Below, one piece after another: positions 1-12,900 of a stretch of DNA of 64,000 nt. Made by a program: the position numbers and the translations under genes. Below the pieces are notes generated by a model. The model searched no databases. It had not been told where the DNA came from and was given only the letters and a program-made list of their open reading frames with translations. The DNA is taken from contig JASAND010008634.1 of assembly GCA_030248195.1 (NCBI GenBank), positions 35,960-99,959 on the forward strand, in the 5' to 3' direction. Numbering within the stretch: position 1 is the stretch's first letter; each line of letters opens with the position of its first letter. The DNA comes from Trissonchulus latispiculum (lineage: Eukaryota > Nematoda > Enoplea > Enoplida > Ironidae).

Positions 1-937
1 GCAGGTTAGGCCATGGCTGCTTTTATATTAATGCTAGCCTGTTTGCTGAAAGACAGGTCGCAACTTAGCGATGAATCAGTAGTAGGCAAGTACGGACGGG
101 GGTTTGGGGGCGGAGCCCCCAGTTAAAACTGGAGATTTTTGTGAAATTGAGAGCCAGAAGCAATTTTTCTAAGCACTTTGAGCAACTAATTTTCAGTAAT
201 TTTTCTTTTCGTGTCGCTAGGAAAAGTGCGCACGCGTGCGCACAAGCCCAAAATTTTTTGCTTATTTCAGAAAAAAAGTGCGTCATTGCGCACTTTTTTG
301 AGCAAAAAACACTGCTATTTCCTACTTTAATTTGAGTAGTCAGTGCTACTAAATGAGACATAATCATAATACATTTAACACGTACACCTTATTGAAGCTG
401 AGGTTTCAATGTAAAATTATCCAACAACTGTAATACTTACGAATACCGTTTCGACAATAAAATTCGGAAAGCGGAAAAAGTCAGAAAAATGATCCCCCAA
501 AGTAAATCCCCTCCTTTTCTACTTATACACAACTTTCGCTAAATTAGTTCAATTTTGGCATTCATACATTTGAACCCATCTGGTCAGTCTCTATCAAAAT
601 TTAAAAGGTTTTAATTTGATTCTCTGAAACAACCAAGTTGATTTAATCCTGTTTAGAATCCATACTGACATAATATTGTCTTAGAAAAATTACGATTGTC
701 TGTTGGTTTGGTATTAAAAACTGCTAAAATCTTCTGCTGTGCTCCACTCTTCGGAACCCTCGTTTTGTTCTGAAATTTGTAGACTTAATTTGAACATCTT
801 CCTGTAAAATAAACGAGCTAATAAAAATGCGAAATAGCTTTAACTTCCGGCCCTCAAGAGCGTTGGGAGATGATGTAGCAGACACTTAAAGCTAGTGTCG
901 ATCTTTGTATTGTACGTATTTTGGGTGTTACTTTCAG
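1..937. other. Left edge: G-rich MITE fragment, no gene resolved
   Basis: No exon could be supported here. Bases about 90-330 hold a G-rich sequence (GGGGGTTTGGGGGCGGAGCC near 109) followed by short runs related to GTGCGCA near 225-295. The same G-rich module occurs near 1190, 16442 and 61980 in other elements, so this is probably a transposon remnant. The rest is AT-rich. The RRP9 gene must have further 5' coding exons, because the first resolved exon starts mid-protein; I did not find them here and they may lie outside the window. Confidence 0.4.
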
Positions 938-979
938 CATGAACAGCAAGGAAGACTCCGAAGAAAGATTGCGGCCAAC
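938..979 (+). CDS. RRP9: RRP9 exon a (14 codons)
   Basis: The exon is bounded by CTTTCAG and GTAAGT and read in phase 0. It encodes HEQQGRLRRKIAAN, matching the conserved segment just before the first WD repeat of RRP9 proteins. The ATG at 939 is in another frame and is not a start. Confidence 0.8.
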
Positions 980-3900
980 GTAAGTAGCATTTTACATAAA
1001 TACCCTGCCTTGTCGTTTGGGGGGGGGAGGATGGCAGGTAAGATAAAGCTCTAGTAAGGAACTGTGCTAATGTTTAAGGGCGAAGCTTTTACACCTATGA
1101 GTTAGTTCAGGGCCGGACAAAAGGTTATATTAGTATCACTGGCGGATCCAGGATTTCGTGACGGTGGGGGCGGCAAAATTTTTCGAGCGGGGGGTCTGGG
1201 GGGCGGAGCCCCCCAGAAGTTGAAGAAAATTTTTGTTTTTGCAATAAAATCGGTACTCGGATCTTTAATTCTTTTTATACTGAAGAACTGAACAAATTTT
1301 TTAAATGTCTTGACATTTTTAGGCAAAAATGGTAATTTTCTCCGAAAAATCGGATGCATTTCAAGCTTTTTCTTCACAAATGCAATAAATATGCGGTTGA
1401 AAAGCAGAAAAGTCGCGCCGAAGGCGCGAAATTTTTTGGTTTTTTGCTCTCTTCCTCTTCTCTCCTTAATTTTTCCTACCTTCGAATGCGACGGGGCGGC
1501 CGCCCCCCCCCCTGGATCCGCCCCTGATTAGTATATACTTTACCTAGTCCAGACTAGACTAGTGAATGCAAAGTTGTAGCCCATTTGCTGTCCCACAGTT
1601 CGTTTTTCCAGAGAAGTTTTCCTGTTTTAATTTTCCTATGTTATGTCGAGATCACTTTTGGAGGGCTATTGTGAAAATGCAACAAAGTAGCTTTTACGCA
1701 TGGGGGAGTACAAAATATATATATATAAAGAGGAATAACCGATGATAATCAATGTTCTATTCTTGATTTTATTTTGGAATAAAGATAAAATAAGGCTATT
1801 ACACTAACACTACTAGCGTAGCCAGAAATAATTTCGGGTAGGGGGAGTCCAATCATTTTTGGAATTCTAATTCCAACTGAACTTGTGGAAGTATGTAATT
1901 TACAGTGTTTGAGGAATTAGCGCACAACATGTACCACACTGATTTTTGTTTTTATTGTGTTTTCGCACATTTCTCACACTTTAAAAATGCACAAAATTTT
2001 TAAAAACACACTAAAAACAAACTCCAACTTTCATTAGAAGAAGTATATTTTGTTCCTTTTTAGCATAATTTTAAGTGCGCCCGGACAATAAAATTTTTAC
2101 GTGTGGTTTCGGGGGTGGCGGCCCTGATTGTATTATGTAGGGGCGCGACAGCGCCCCTACATAATATGGGTATAAAGGCGTGTGTGCGGCCCCCTGGAGA
2201 CAGTGTTGGCCTGGTGCCAGCTAATTAGAGGTCTGGGAGGGGTAAAAATGTTACCATCGTAAAGTACTCGAGCAGTACTACAAGTACCACCATACTTTTG
2301 GTTAAAATTCCGAACTTCGAAATTTTGCACTAGGCGGGAGTTACCGTGCGTTTGTTTTTTTCTCGGTTAATAACGCTTTTCGGAAGTGCTTATGTCAGCG
2401 CAGTGTTGGAACGATATGGGCATTTTGGTCCTATACTACTATTATATGTTGGTAGGCAGGGTCCTCCCATGCAACCTTTTTTGGTCATTTTGGCACCTGG
2501 CCAATTTTGGCTCTGTGCCAAGGCCCCAAAGTCGGACTTTCGCTATTTTGGCACTTCGGTTGTGATCGACTTTTTTCACAGGCTAGCAGCTAGATCGGTT
2601 TGGTTTATTTTATTTGAATATTTCGGACTATGCACGGAATGTAACGAGGGGGATTTTTTAATTTCGCTCTGTAGCTTTCAGGAGATGGGCCCAAACTTTG
2701 AATTTTTTCACCTGTTTTCACGAAAAGTTTCTAAGTCCCACTTTTACTAGAAATGGCCTAAAAGTCACTAAAAATGGCGTTTTTCGGCGTTGGGGTGGTA
2801 CCCATATATAGTAAATCGGGGTCGCTGAAAACGATGAGCATACTGCTGAGGTCGGTGGATGTGACCCCTGACCCACAGCGCCCACCCACAGTGGGCCCGG
2901 TGTGGGTCAAAAATGAAAGTCTTCAAAAGTGGTCAAGTTTGGTATCAAATGAAAGCCATTGGCGATGCGATCAACTTTTGTCATTATGCCACCCACAAAA
3001 AGTGGCCCCACCGACCTGTGGGTGGGTGCCCCACCCACTGTGGGTCCGGTGTGGGTCAAAAATGAAAGTCTTCAAAAGTGGTCAAGTTTGGTGTCAAATG
3101 AAAGGCCTTGGTGAGGCGACCAACTTTTGTCATTATGCCACCCACAAAAAGTGGCCCCACCGACCTGTGGGTGGGTGCCCCACCCAGTGTGGGTCCGGTG
3201 TGGGTCAAAAATGAAAGTTTTCAAAAGTGGTCAAGTTTGGTATCAAATGAAAGCCCTTGGCGATGCGATCAACTTTTGTCATTATGCCACCCACAAAAAG
3301 TGGCCCCACCGACCTGTGGGTGGGTGCCCCACCCACTGTGGGTCCGGTGTGGGTCAAAAATGAAAGTTTTCAAAAGTGGTCAAGTTTGGTATCAAATGAA
3401 AGCCCTTGGCGATGCGATCAACTTTTGTCATTATACCACCCACAAAAAGTGGCCCCACCGACCTGTGGGTGGGTGTTTCACCCACTGTGGGTTCGGTGTG
3501 GGTCAAAAATGAAAGTCTTCAAAAGTGGTCAAGTTTGGTATCAAATGAAAGCCCTTGGCGAGGCGATCAAATTTTGTCATTATGCCACCCACAAAAAGTG
3601 GCCCCACCGACCTGTGGGTGGGTGCCTCACCCACTGTGGGTCCGGTGTGGGTCAAAAATGAAAGTCTTCAAAAGTGGTCAAGTTTGGTATCAAATGAAAG
3701 CCCTTGGCGAGGCGATCAAGTTTTGTCATTATACCATCCACAAAAAGTGGCTCCACCGACCTGTGGGTGGGTGGCCGGCGTGGGTCAAAAATTAAAGTCT
3801 TCAAAAGTAGTCATGTTTGGTAAAAAAATGAAAGCCCATTTGCTCACATTTGCCCTGCCTATTGCATTTTTCAAGCTCCTTATCTGCGTCAGCTCACTGC

Positions 3901-6900
3901 TGGAACGGGAACCTTTAAAATGACAGAAGGACAAGTAATAAAAGTAATATGGGTAGTTGTGATGTTGTAAAATCAAGAGAGGACTAGTCTTAAAAATGCT
4001 TAATATGGTGCTAGGTTCAAAAAAAGAAAAGGACTAGGTTGTGGGCGAATTAATATGGGCACAGCTTCGCCGAGCAACCCATATTCGCGGGCTTTCACGC
4101 TTCGCCATGGCGATTGCCATATACAAAGCAATTAATGCCAGTCAATAATTACAATTCCAGCAGTTATATATACGTAAACTATATACGTAGTATATAATTT
4201 GGTTGTGCTGGACTACGACAAGCAACTAGAAAGAACCAAGGCTATGATTGTAACGCTAACGGTTGAATAGAAATAGAAGATCGTCGGAGAGTGTCCCGAT
4301 CCTGAAGTTATTGTTGAAATATATACTTTTCTTATAAATGGTTAAAACGCTCCGTAGATAACTATTAAGAGTTTATCGAAAGATATGTTTGCTTCCACTA
4401 AAACTCGTTTATCATAGTCGTATATTATTTACGTGCCGTAACTAAATCTGAACACTGGTACGTATAAAAATACATAACTTTTTCAGTCCGCGAATATGGG
4501 TTGCTCGGCGAAGCTGTGCCCATATTAATTCGCCCACAACCTAGTCCTTTTCTTTTTTTGAACCTAGCCCCATATTAAGCATTTTTAAGACTAGTCCTCT
4601 CTTGATTTTACAACCTCACAACTACCCATATTACTTTTTCATGCTCCGGAGGAGCATTTTTATTACTTGTATCAATATTTTGCTTTTGTTTGTTGGCGTC
4701 TTAGCATAGTTGTTGTGAATCAGCATTGTCTGTGTAGTCTTCATTACGTATTTTGTAAGCAACGCTGCCATTCAAGGCCGCACCCACGGGGGTTCAAGGG
4801 GTCTAGACCCCCCTTTTGGGATGACAAAATGGAAAATTTTTGCTATTTTTATTGCAAAAACAGCTATTTTTAAAACATTTTCGCCTGCGCCGCAAAAATT
4901 CACTTTTTGCTAGAAATAAACGTCCAATGTACTGTTTTTTGGCAAAAATGCAAAATTTTTCAATTTCTGGGGGTCTCCGCCCCCCAGAGCCCCCGTCGCG
5001 TTTTACCTTGGACCCCCCTTTTCAGAATCCTGGGTGCGGGCCTGCTGCCATTATAATATATATTCAATGAAATGACGTCGCAAAAGTCTGGAAATGACAG
5101 GGATAAGATTGAATGTCGAAAAGTAGAAGTTTTGAAGGTTTTCAGACCAAGATGTTTGCAATTTTTAAAACTTCTCAACGTCTGGGAGGCTCCGCCCCCA
5201 AACGCCCCCTTTGTAGCGCAACTGGACGACGCAAATATATAACATTGGAGCATTGAAATATCTTTTTTAAAGACTAACCAAGCAACACATGTTTTATTCT
5301 TCTTCTTCTGTATCAAGCGAAAACTGCTAAATATGATTACAAGTGCTGTAAAAATCGTTAAAAAGTGTGAAGCACAGGTGAAATTTTGAAAAAACCCTGG
5401 CGTGCCACCCTCCAGCCCTCTTCGCCTGTGATACACAATTCGCTATGTTTTCGAATTTTTTAGTATATTGGAGCTGATAATGCGAAGATGGTCCACCTCA
5501 AGGGTCACAATCCTACTGTAAACTGTGTGACTGTTTCACGTAGTGGACTGCATGGATTCTCGGGCGCTCGTGATGGCTCTTTAATTAAATGTTTGTCTTT
5601 TATCCGCTGTTTGCTTTACGTATTTTTGCTGCTTCTTTTGTTTGTTTTGAATATTATATTGTGACCGTGAAAGCCGGGTGAATCCCCGACTTTTCTCTGA
5701 ACGAGGAAAAACAGTTTATCGTAGTTCATTTGTCTATCTTAATTTTTTAGGGGATTTGGAGCGATGTCGGCGTCAAGTAACTATTCGAGGTTGTCGTAGA
5801 AATACTCCAGGCTGTTCTACAGCTCATAGCGATTCTGTGTTGGCAGCTGCGGTGTCGGATAATGAGAAATATCTTGTAAGATTTATATTAGTGTAGTATG
5901 GCCAATTCTGTAACATAGGGATGGGGATTGTCGGATATAGCTGATTTGTGAATTGCTGAAACATTTTCGCAGTTTAGTCTCCTCTAGTTAGCGAGTCGGG
6001 CTTTATCGAGGCGTATTTTAAGCATTTTTGTCTGGGAAGATGGCTCACGGTCGCCCCCGAGAAGTTTGCGGGGAAAGAAGCTTTTCGGTTATGGGGAATT
6101 TCACTACAAGCATTCAACTCTTGCACAATTTCACAACTACAGCATTTCACTACAACAGTCTGAGTCCTCTTTCAATATTTCAATTTTTTGGTTATCCATA
6201 CTCTTTTTAAATACTTGAAGTATAAAATTGTTTTAATGTTTTATTACTGTTTATTTCTGGAAAGAAAAAACTGGTGTTGCAAACTAAGAGAATAGTTTTC
6301 TGTATTTGAAATCTTTGTACCTGTACATTATTAAATTAACTTTCCCTTTTTCATTCAATAATAATTTAAATTTAATTTAGGTATCTGGTGGAAAAGACTG
6401 TGTTATCAATGTGTGGAATGCCGCAACGATGGAACACATTAAACAGTTCAAGGGTCATAAGGGCCATATTACGGTTTGTTGCTGCTTCAGAAAACTTGTT
6501 TCGATCTGTTAAGCAGAAAACCCTATTCGAATATGCTGGAAAACCCGATACTAGAGACAGGCTATATAAGACTCAACAGCCTATCTTGAAAGTGGACTTG
6601 GATTATCGTAGCGTCCACCGCTTCCATGCCTATTTTGAAACTTTGAAATTTGAGCCAACGACCAACAGTCAATTGGCTGGCCTACGTCATACTCCGGCCA
6701 AGCCAACCAAAAATTTCAGCCAATCTCACACTAGCTGAAAAAAGTACTCGATCCGGTGGGTCCTAGGGGATAATTTGTCCGAAAGATTCTAAAACTTGCG
6801 ATATTGTTATAATATTATTCGCTAAAAACTTGATTTTTAGTGCAGAAATAAGGAGATTTAGTCAGTGTTAAAGAAGGCAAAAATTGAGTAAAAGTCTCGT

Positions 6901-9900
6901 TGAAAGTTAGGGCAAATTTTTCATGGCAAAATTTATATAGTACCACAAGGGGCACCCACGTTGTGGGGGAGGGGGGGGTCGCTCTCCCCCCCATAGAACA
7001 TGCCGAGGTCTAAAAGTTGCAGCAGAGTTGATTTTTGCAATTGCATGTCGCTGTCAACTTTTTAAAGGAAAAATGAAGCGGCTGCCAATAATTGTAACAT
7101 ACTTTGTTTTTACTAAAGCCAACTTTCCATTTTTATTTTTCCACAGTCAGCGTTCTGTAGCGAGGCGAAGTTAGTAAAATGTGCTCTCAAACTAAAAATT
7201 TTGGAATATTAAGGTGTGTTTGCCTTCGAAATGGTGTGAGTATCAAAATTAGCTTTTTTTATGGCGGCGAGTCTGTTTGGCGGCAGTGACAGCTTTCCAG
7301 GACTTAACGTCGCTTAATTTGATGCTTTCTAACGTTTCTGAGTGCACCAGAGACCTCTCCTAATTATAAAATAAAGAGGAATTATGAATCTATTGATTTG
7401 GGGGTGCTCCCATCTCTATTGCTGCCTTCAGTAAAAAGGTGGCCTAAAATGAAAAACTATATCTTTTCAGTCGAGAATAATTGGGGACGAAACGATTGTG
7501 CAGGAAAATCAAAAATCCAAATTTGAGCTTGAAACAGCCTTCTTATACTGGATTCTAAATCAAAGAGCTGTAGTTTTTTTTAACTGATTTATTTGAATCT
7601 CAGGAAATTTCGAGGACTAACCTGATAAATCCTCGAGGCAGCGATTTAGCACACGTCTTTTGTTTGCAGTTATGCTTTTTTAAGACTTTTTTAGGGCTTG
7701 GCTTTTCGACGCGACTCTCTTCAGCTGTTCAGCGCGTCATCTGATCGTTCAGTAAAAGTGTGGGACTTGAATGAAATGGGTTATGTTGAAACATTGTAAG
7801 CTCTCTTTACATCCTTTATTTTAAATCTTGTCTTTTCGAGAACAGAATGTATTTTCAAATACGGACGAAAACGGAAAAATGAGGTTTAGAGGGTTCGGAT
7901 GATTACTTGATGAAATGGGTAAATGGGGAACTGTTCTCAACTGTCTAATTGCATTGATGCTAACCAACCACCGTTTACATTAGACTTCGGCTGCATTGTT
8001 AAGACAGGAAGTCTTCTAAGACCGTACTTGTGTACCTTTTTTATTACTTCTTCAAAATCAGGAGTTTAGAAATGTCAGATTTTATGTTGTGCTATGCAGG
8101 TAACATTCTGCATGCCGAAGCAGCAATGGTTGCTATGGTAGCTTCATTCCGCACGGCCTTAAATTTTTACGCTTCCTATTTTGAGATTTGGTCATCAAGA
8201 TTCAGTGCTTAGCATTGACAGTCTTATGAAAGAAAGAGCAGTGTCCTGCGGCGGACGAGACAGAACTGTACGTGTCTGGAAAATTGTGGAAGAATCTCAG
8301 TTGCTCTTCCATGCTCCTAGGTACGTAAGAATGGAAAGATTACTATAATTTATTATTGTCGGATAACCTTACTATAGGGCGTGATAGCGACCCCCTATAA
8401 TATGGGTGTATAAGGAGCTGCGCGGCACTTAGAGACCCATTCTAGCACCGTGTCAGCTAAACACTCAACGAAACTAGGCAAATTTGATATCGTTGGGACC
8501 TTGGAATCAGCGCGACGAGTTCTACAAGTGCAAAAAGTTTTGCAAAATTTTCAGCTTTGAAAATTTTCGCTTCCGGACAAGTTAGGTCCGTTTGTTTTTT
8601 CCGTGTAAGTCACGCTTGGAGAAGCACTTTTCTTGTAACTCACAAACTGAACGACCTAGACATTTGTAGCCGGTGTAGTTTGATTTTTCTGAGAGTAGTA
8701 TATTGTTAATGTTTGGACAATTTTCCGCTGCCCGGCCCGTCCGACCTCCTGTGTGGTCAGCCTAAAGTGACCTGACCTCTAAGATGCCCAAAAATGTCAA
8801 TTTTGTGTCACGACTAAGAGCTCAGTGAAAAAGCTAGAGAGACGCCGCTTGTTTCCTAAGAAACCCTGGGATGAGAAGCGTGTTATGAGTTTGGCAAATT
8901 TCGATATCTGTCGGGGATCGTTGAGGCGACCGGCCCAAAATTGGTCCGGCCAAGTTGTCGTGCCTTAGTTTCCTTCATTGACAATAGTAGTAGTATACAT
9001 TTTCCCAGTTTTGGCGCAGCAGCCTGTGCTTAACGTGAATTTTAACCAATTTTTGACAAAATAATCAAAACTGCCATTATCGCCACATATGAATCCTATC
9101 CCAGTTTTGGTGCAGCAGCCTATCTATAGTGTGTATTTTAATTTAGCTTTAATATTTTAATTTTAATTAGCACGAGAGTGTATTTTATTTATTTCTTTAA
9201 TATTGGACGGGCTTCTGTTTTTGTTCACTTCAACCCAGAAATTAATTCCGAAAAAGGAAAAATAGTGATACGTAAACTAACTTGTTTCTATAATTTTAAC
9301 CAAGTTTTCAAAAAATAATCAAAGCTGCCATCAAATTATTAACACATACTTATGAATTCTATCCCAGTTCTGGCGCAGCAGCCTATCTATAGTGTGTAAA
9401 TTAGTAATTTATGAGATGAAAAATTAAAGTGCCACGTATATGCTCTCTAGTTAAGTCCTATACATACGTATACTGTGACATACAAATAAATATATGATAA
9501 CGAAACCAAACAAGTTGCCTAAGTGCATTTCGCTGTCAAATATGCTCAATAAAATCAATAAATGCAGTTCGAAAATAGGTATATTATGATATTGTTACAA
9601 TGGACGCAGACAACTTCTTTGGTTACAATACGATGACTACTCTGACATGAGTTGTAGGTTTTTGGCAGACTAGAAGATCACAGATAATTGAAGGCAAAGA
9701 AAAAGTTTCAATGATCATTAATTACGGATCACCTCAATTGATCACCATTGGGATGACAAGTGTCGAACACTTTCCTAAAACGGATATTGCACACATGCTT
9801 AACAATAAAAACATGTTAGCGTATATGTTACATATACAAAATCACAAGGATGAATACTGAAACTAGAGGATCGAAGCATGTGTATGCATTTTATTCAATG

Positions 9901-12900
9901 TTTGCAATCTTAATTGCAACAACAATTACAATACCAATTGTGATCAACTGTAAATGTCAGTCAAATATCACCAAAGCTGACGTACAGGAAATGAAAGCTG
10001 CTCAAACTGTATCATTTTCTCCTATAACAGTAGAGCTTCTACCTGCTGGACAAGTTGGTATTGTGCAGGATAATGTAAGAGTATGGCCATTGTGGCATCT
10101 ACGGCAATGCGCGAGCTGACCATCTAGCCCGCAACGGTGCCCGGATGCGACAGGAAGCGGTTCCTGTCGACTACGACACAGCTGTGGCTGTCACCAGGAG
10201 GAAAATTATCTCGGAGTGGTATTCAGGTCTTTCCCATGCACGCTCCAAATCCATCTACCGGGATAAAGGCCCAGTTCCGGCTAAATCAGAACTCAGAAGC
10301 TGGTCTCCTGAAATCGGAACGAACTATGCTATCCCAACTGCGATCTGGGAAGTGTCTGCTGCTGGCGCAGTACCGACACCAGGTCAATCCCACCCTCTAC
10401 CCATCCCCCCTCTGCCCAGACTGTCTCCAGGATGAGGAAACTTTGGAACATCTTCTCCTGGAGTGTCCTGCTAAAGATAATCCCCGGAGGCTCCACCTTG
10501 ACTGCAGCAATGGATTGGCTGTCCTCTGGAATCCCCAAGGGGAGTTGTGGACTTCCTAAGGGGTACCGGACGTCTCTAGTCCGGCTATATGGATTCGCTC
10601 CGCCAGGCCCCACCGATGATGATGATGATGATGATGATGTAAGAGTAGTGTATCCCTTGAAACAATATAATAAAATGCGAAGTTTATTTGGTCGTGTCTA
10701 CATAAAGAAGACACGTGCGAAATTGTTGAAACCGATTATTTGATGTGTCCGTTTATAGCGGAGAAATATTGCGTGCTATTGTGTTTAATTGATAAAAACC
10801 AGGTAATGTTTGGTCGCATAGCAAGTTTACACATTACTAGAGAAGATTTGCTGAAAACATGAAGTTTAGCAGAGAAAAACAATCATTCACAAAAACAGTT
10901 AATTATGAAACTTTATGAAACATATTCATGACACCCACACGATAATAAAGAGGTATAAACGGAGTATGAGAGTACCAAGTTTCATTTATTCATCATGGTT
11001 TTTAAGTGTGCAGTGTGCAGTGCGACGTTCTCTGACCTACAGGAGAAGTGTAAGCATATTAAAAAAGAGCATTCAAAACATTACTCAGCTGAATCTCAAT
11101 CAAATCATATGAGACGATTGAAACAGCAGACAACAAGTGGATAACATTATTTGCAACTGGATGGCACCTATTTAGCAATTTTTATCGATCTACATCCACT
11201 GTCTGTGGTATAGTGTTTCGTAATGTGGAACAGTACTACCAGGCGGAAAAGGCAAAATATTTTGGAGATTGGAACAGTTAGTGGAGCTTTGTTGGCACAT
11301 GGTTACCATTAGCAGCTAAACAGTTGGTTGGGACAAACCATTGTCGGTTACTATGAGCAACAATGGATAAGACATTGCGAGAAGGTGGTGGAAACTGGGA
11401 TTAAAGAAAAGATTCGTCAAAACAATGATATCGAAATGCTGCTTGTTAGTACTGACAACGATATTATTGCAGAGGCGTCTAAATTTGACACGTTTTGGGC
11501 ATGTGTTTTGGATATAAGTGATCCGAACATTAATGACACATCACAATGGACTGGTCAAAACACAACGGGCTCAGGAAATGACTCAGTAAAATAAAAAATG
11601 TTATCTCATTGTGTAGTCTGTATGTTGTGCTTGCCGGTTATTAATAAAAGTTTAAAAAAATGCCAGTCTTATGGAGACAATAGAAACTTCACTGGATATA
11701 ATCAGAAAGAAATACAAAATTAAGAAACCTTGCAAACCAAAAGTCATACACACCCCATTCTTTTTTGTTTCAGCATCCGTTTACCTGTATCGTAGCTGCA
11801 CTTACCAAGGCAGGAAAAACAACATTTGTCATCAAACTTTTGAAATATGGAAAGGAAATGATTAAACCTCCTCCGCAAAAAATTATTTGGTGCTACACGG
11901 AATGGCAGGTATTATAGGGGAGCGCGAGAGCGCTCCCCTATAATATGGATGTAAAAGGCTCAGTGCGGCCCTTGGAGACCCGTTCGAGCTCCGTGCCAGC
12001 TAAATACTCAACCAAACTGGACAATTTTGGTATCGTTGGAATCTACACGACGAGTACGTACTACAAGTCGCAAAAAAGTTTTGGTCAAAATTTTCAACTT
12101 TGAAAATTTTCGCTTCCGGACAAGTTAGGTCCGTTTGTTTTTTTATTTTTCCGTGTAAGTCACGCTTGGAAAAATGCAATTTTCTGTCGGAGTGTTAGAA
12201 CGATCTGGGCATTTTCACCAGGTGAAGTTTGGTTTTTCTGAACGTATATACCCCGAAAGTGAACCTTTTTGATATTTTTTCGCTGCCTGGCCCGGCCAGC
12301 CATCTGTACGGCCGGCCAAAAGTGGACTTGGCGCTAAATTGGCCAAAAATGGCCGATTTTTTGTCAAAGCTACAGGACTCACGGAAGACGCTAGAGAGAC
12401 GTGGTTTGTTGCATAAGGATCTACGGAAGGGTTTATATGTCCTAACGAGGGCGATTTTTGATATCTGGCCGGGATCTTTCTGGCGGCCGGCCCAACTCTA
12501 CAGAAAATAGTCTAAAATAGGCCTAAATATGCTGTTGGGCCATATAGTGGGACGCATGTAAGGGTTATCGGGGTAGCTGAACACGATGAGCATAGTCGCA
12601 GCTCTGTGCGGTGCTGCTATCGTGCTGTACTATTATGCAGCAACCGTAGCACGCTGTCTGTAGACTTACTGTAAACGGCTAAACATATGAAACTTGGTGA
12701 AAATTATGTCTGTAGTAAGGGGGAACTGTAGCTATGTTAGTTGGTGCACTCTCTGGCTTCCACCGTGCTGCCATGTGCTTCCATGTGCTTCCCCAAACAC
12801 AACACCTTCGATAACAAGTTATTCATTCGTCACTGGTATTTGAAATTCGGCATACAGATAGTTTAGGACATGACAAACTATTATAGATACGTTTCGTATA

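Larger units (their letters stand above)
2131..4671 (+). mobile_element. Hairpin-capped composite repeat, copy A
   Basis: The order is: perfect hairpin (2131-2166); leader (2167-2870) ending in CCATATATAGTAAATCGGGG and ACGATGAGCATACTG; 149-bp minisatellite (2875-3830); foldback (3931-4671) ending in a short hairpin plus ACTTGTA. The same order recurs in copies D (26222-30880) and E (59031-63903), which is why the whole span is treated as one unit. No protein of its own is recognised. It could be a Helitron2/HINE-like non-autonomous element, but the ends do not match a canonical Helitron exactly. Confidence 0.65.
980..5463 (+). other. RRP9 intron, 4.5 kb, filled with repeats
   Basis: This intron holds a hAT MITE (1137-1526), a related partial element (about 1810-2120, starting TACTAGCGTAGCC), composite repeat A (2131-4671) and a second hAT MITE (4773-5044). 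Bases 5050-5460 show no gene; minus-strand ORFs there are open by chance. Confidence 0.7.

Noticed and set aside
938..980. ATG at 939 as a gene start (MNSKEDSEERLRPT)
   Set aside because: The neighbouring acceptor, the donor and similarity of the other frame to RRP9 show that it is an internal exon.
3108..3923. Series of overlapping 120-146 codon ORFs
   Set aside because: They repeat every 149 bp with the same residues in shifted frames, so they are an effect of the array.
4773..5044. Possible ncRNA hairpin
   Set aside because: The inverted ends and 8-bp duplication identify it as a hAT MITE.
5678..5896. 72-codon ORF in the RRP9 region
   Set aside because: It overlaps exon 5751-5875 in a different frame; the exon's own frame matches RRP9.
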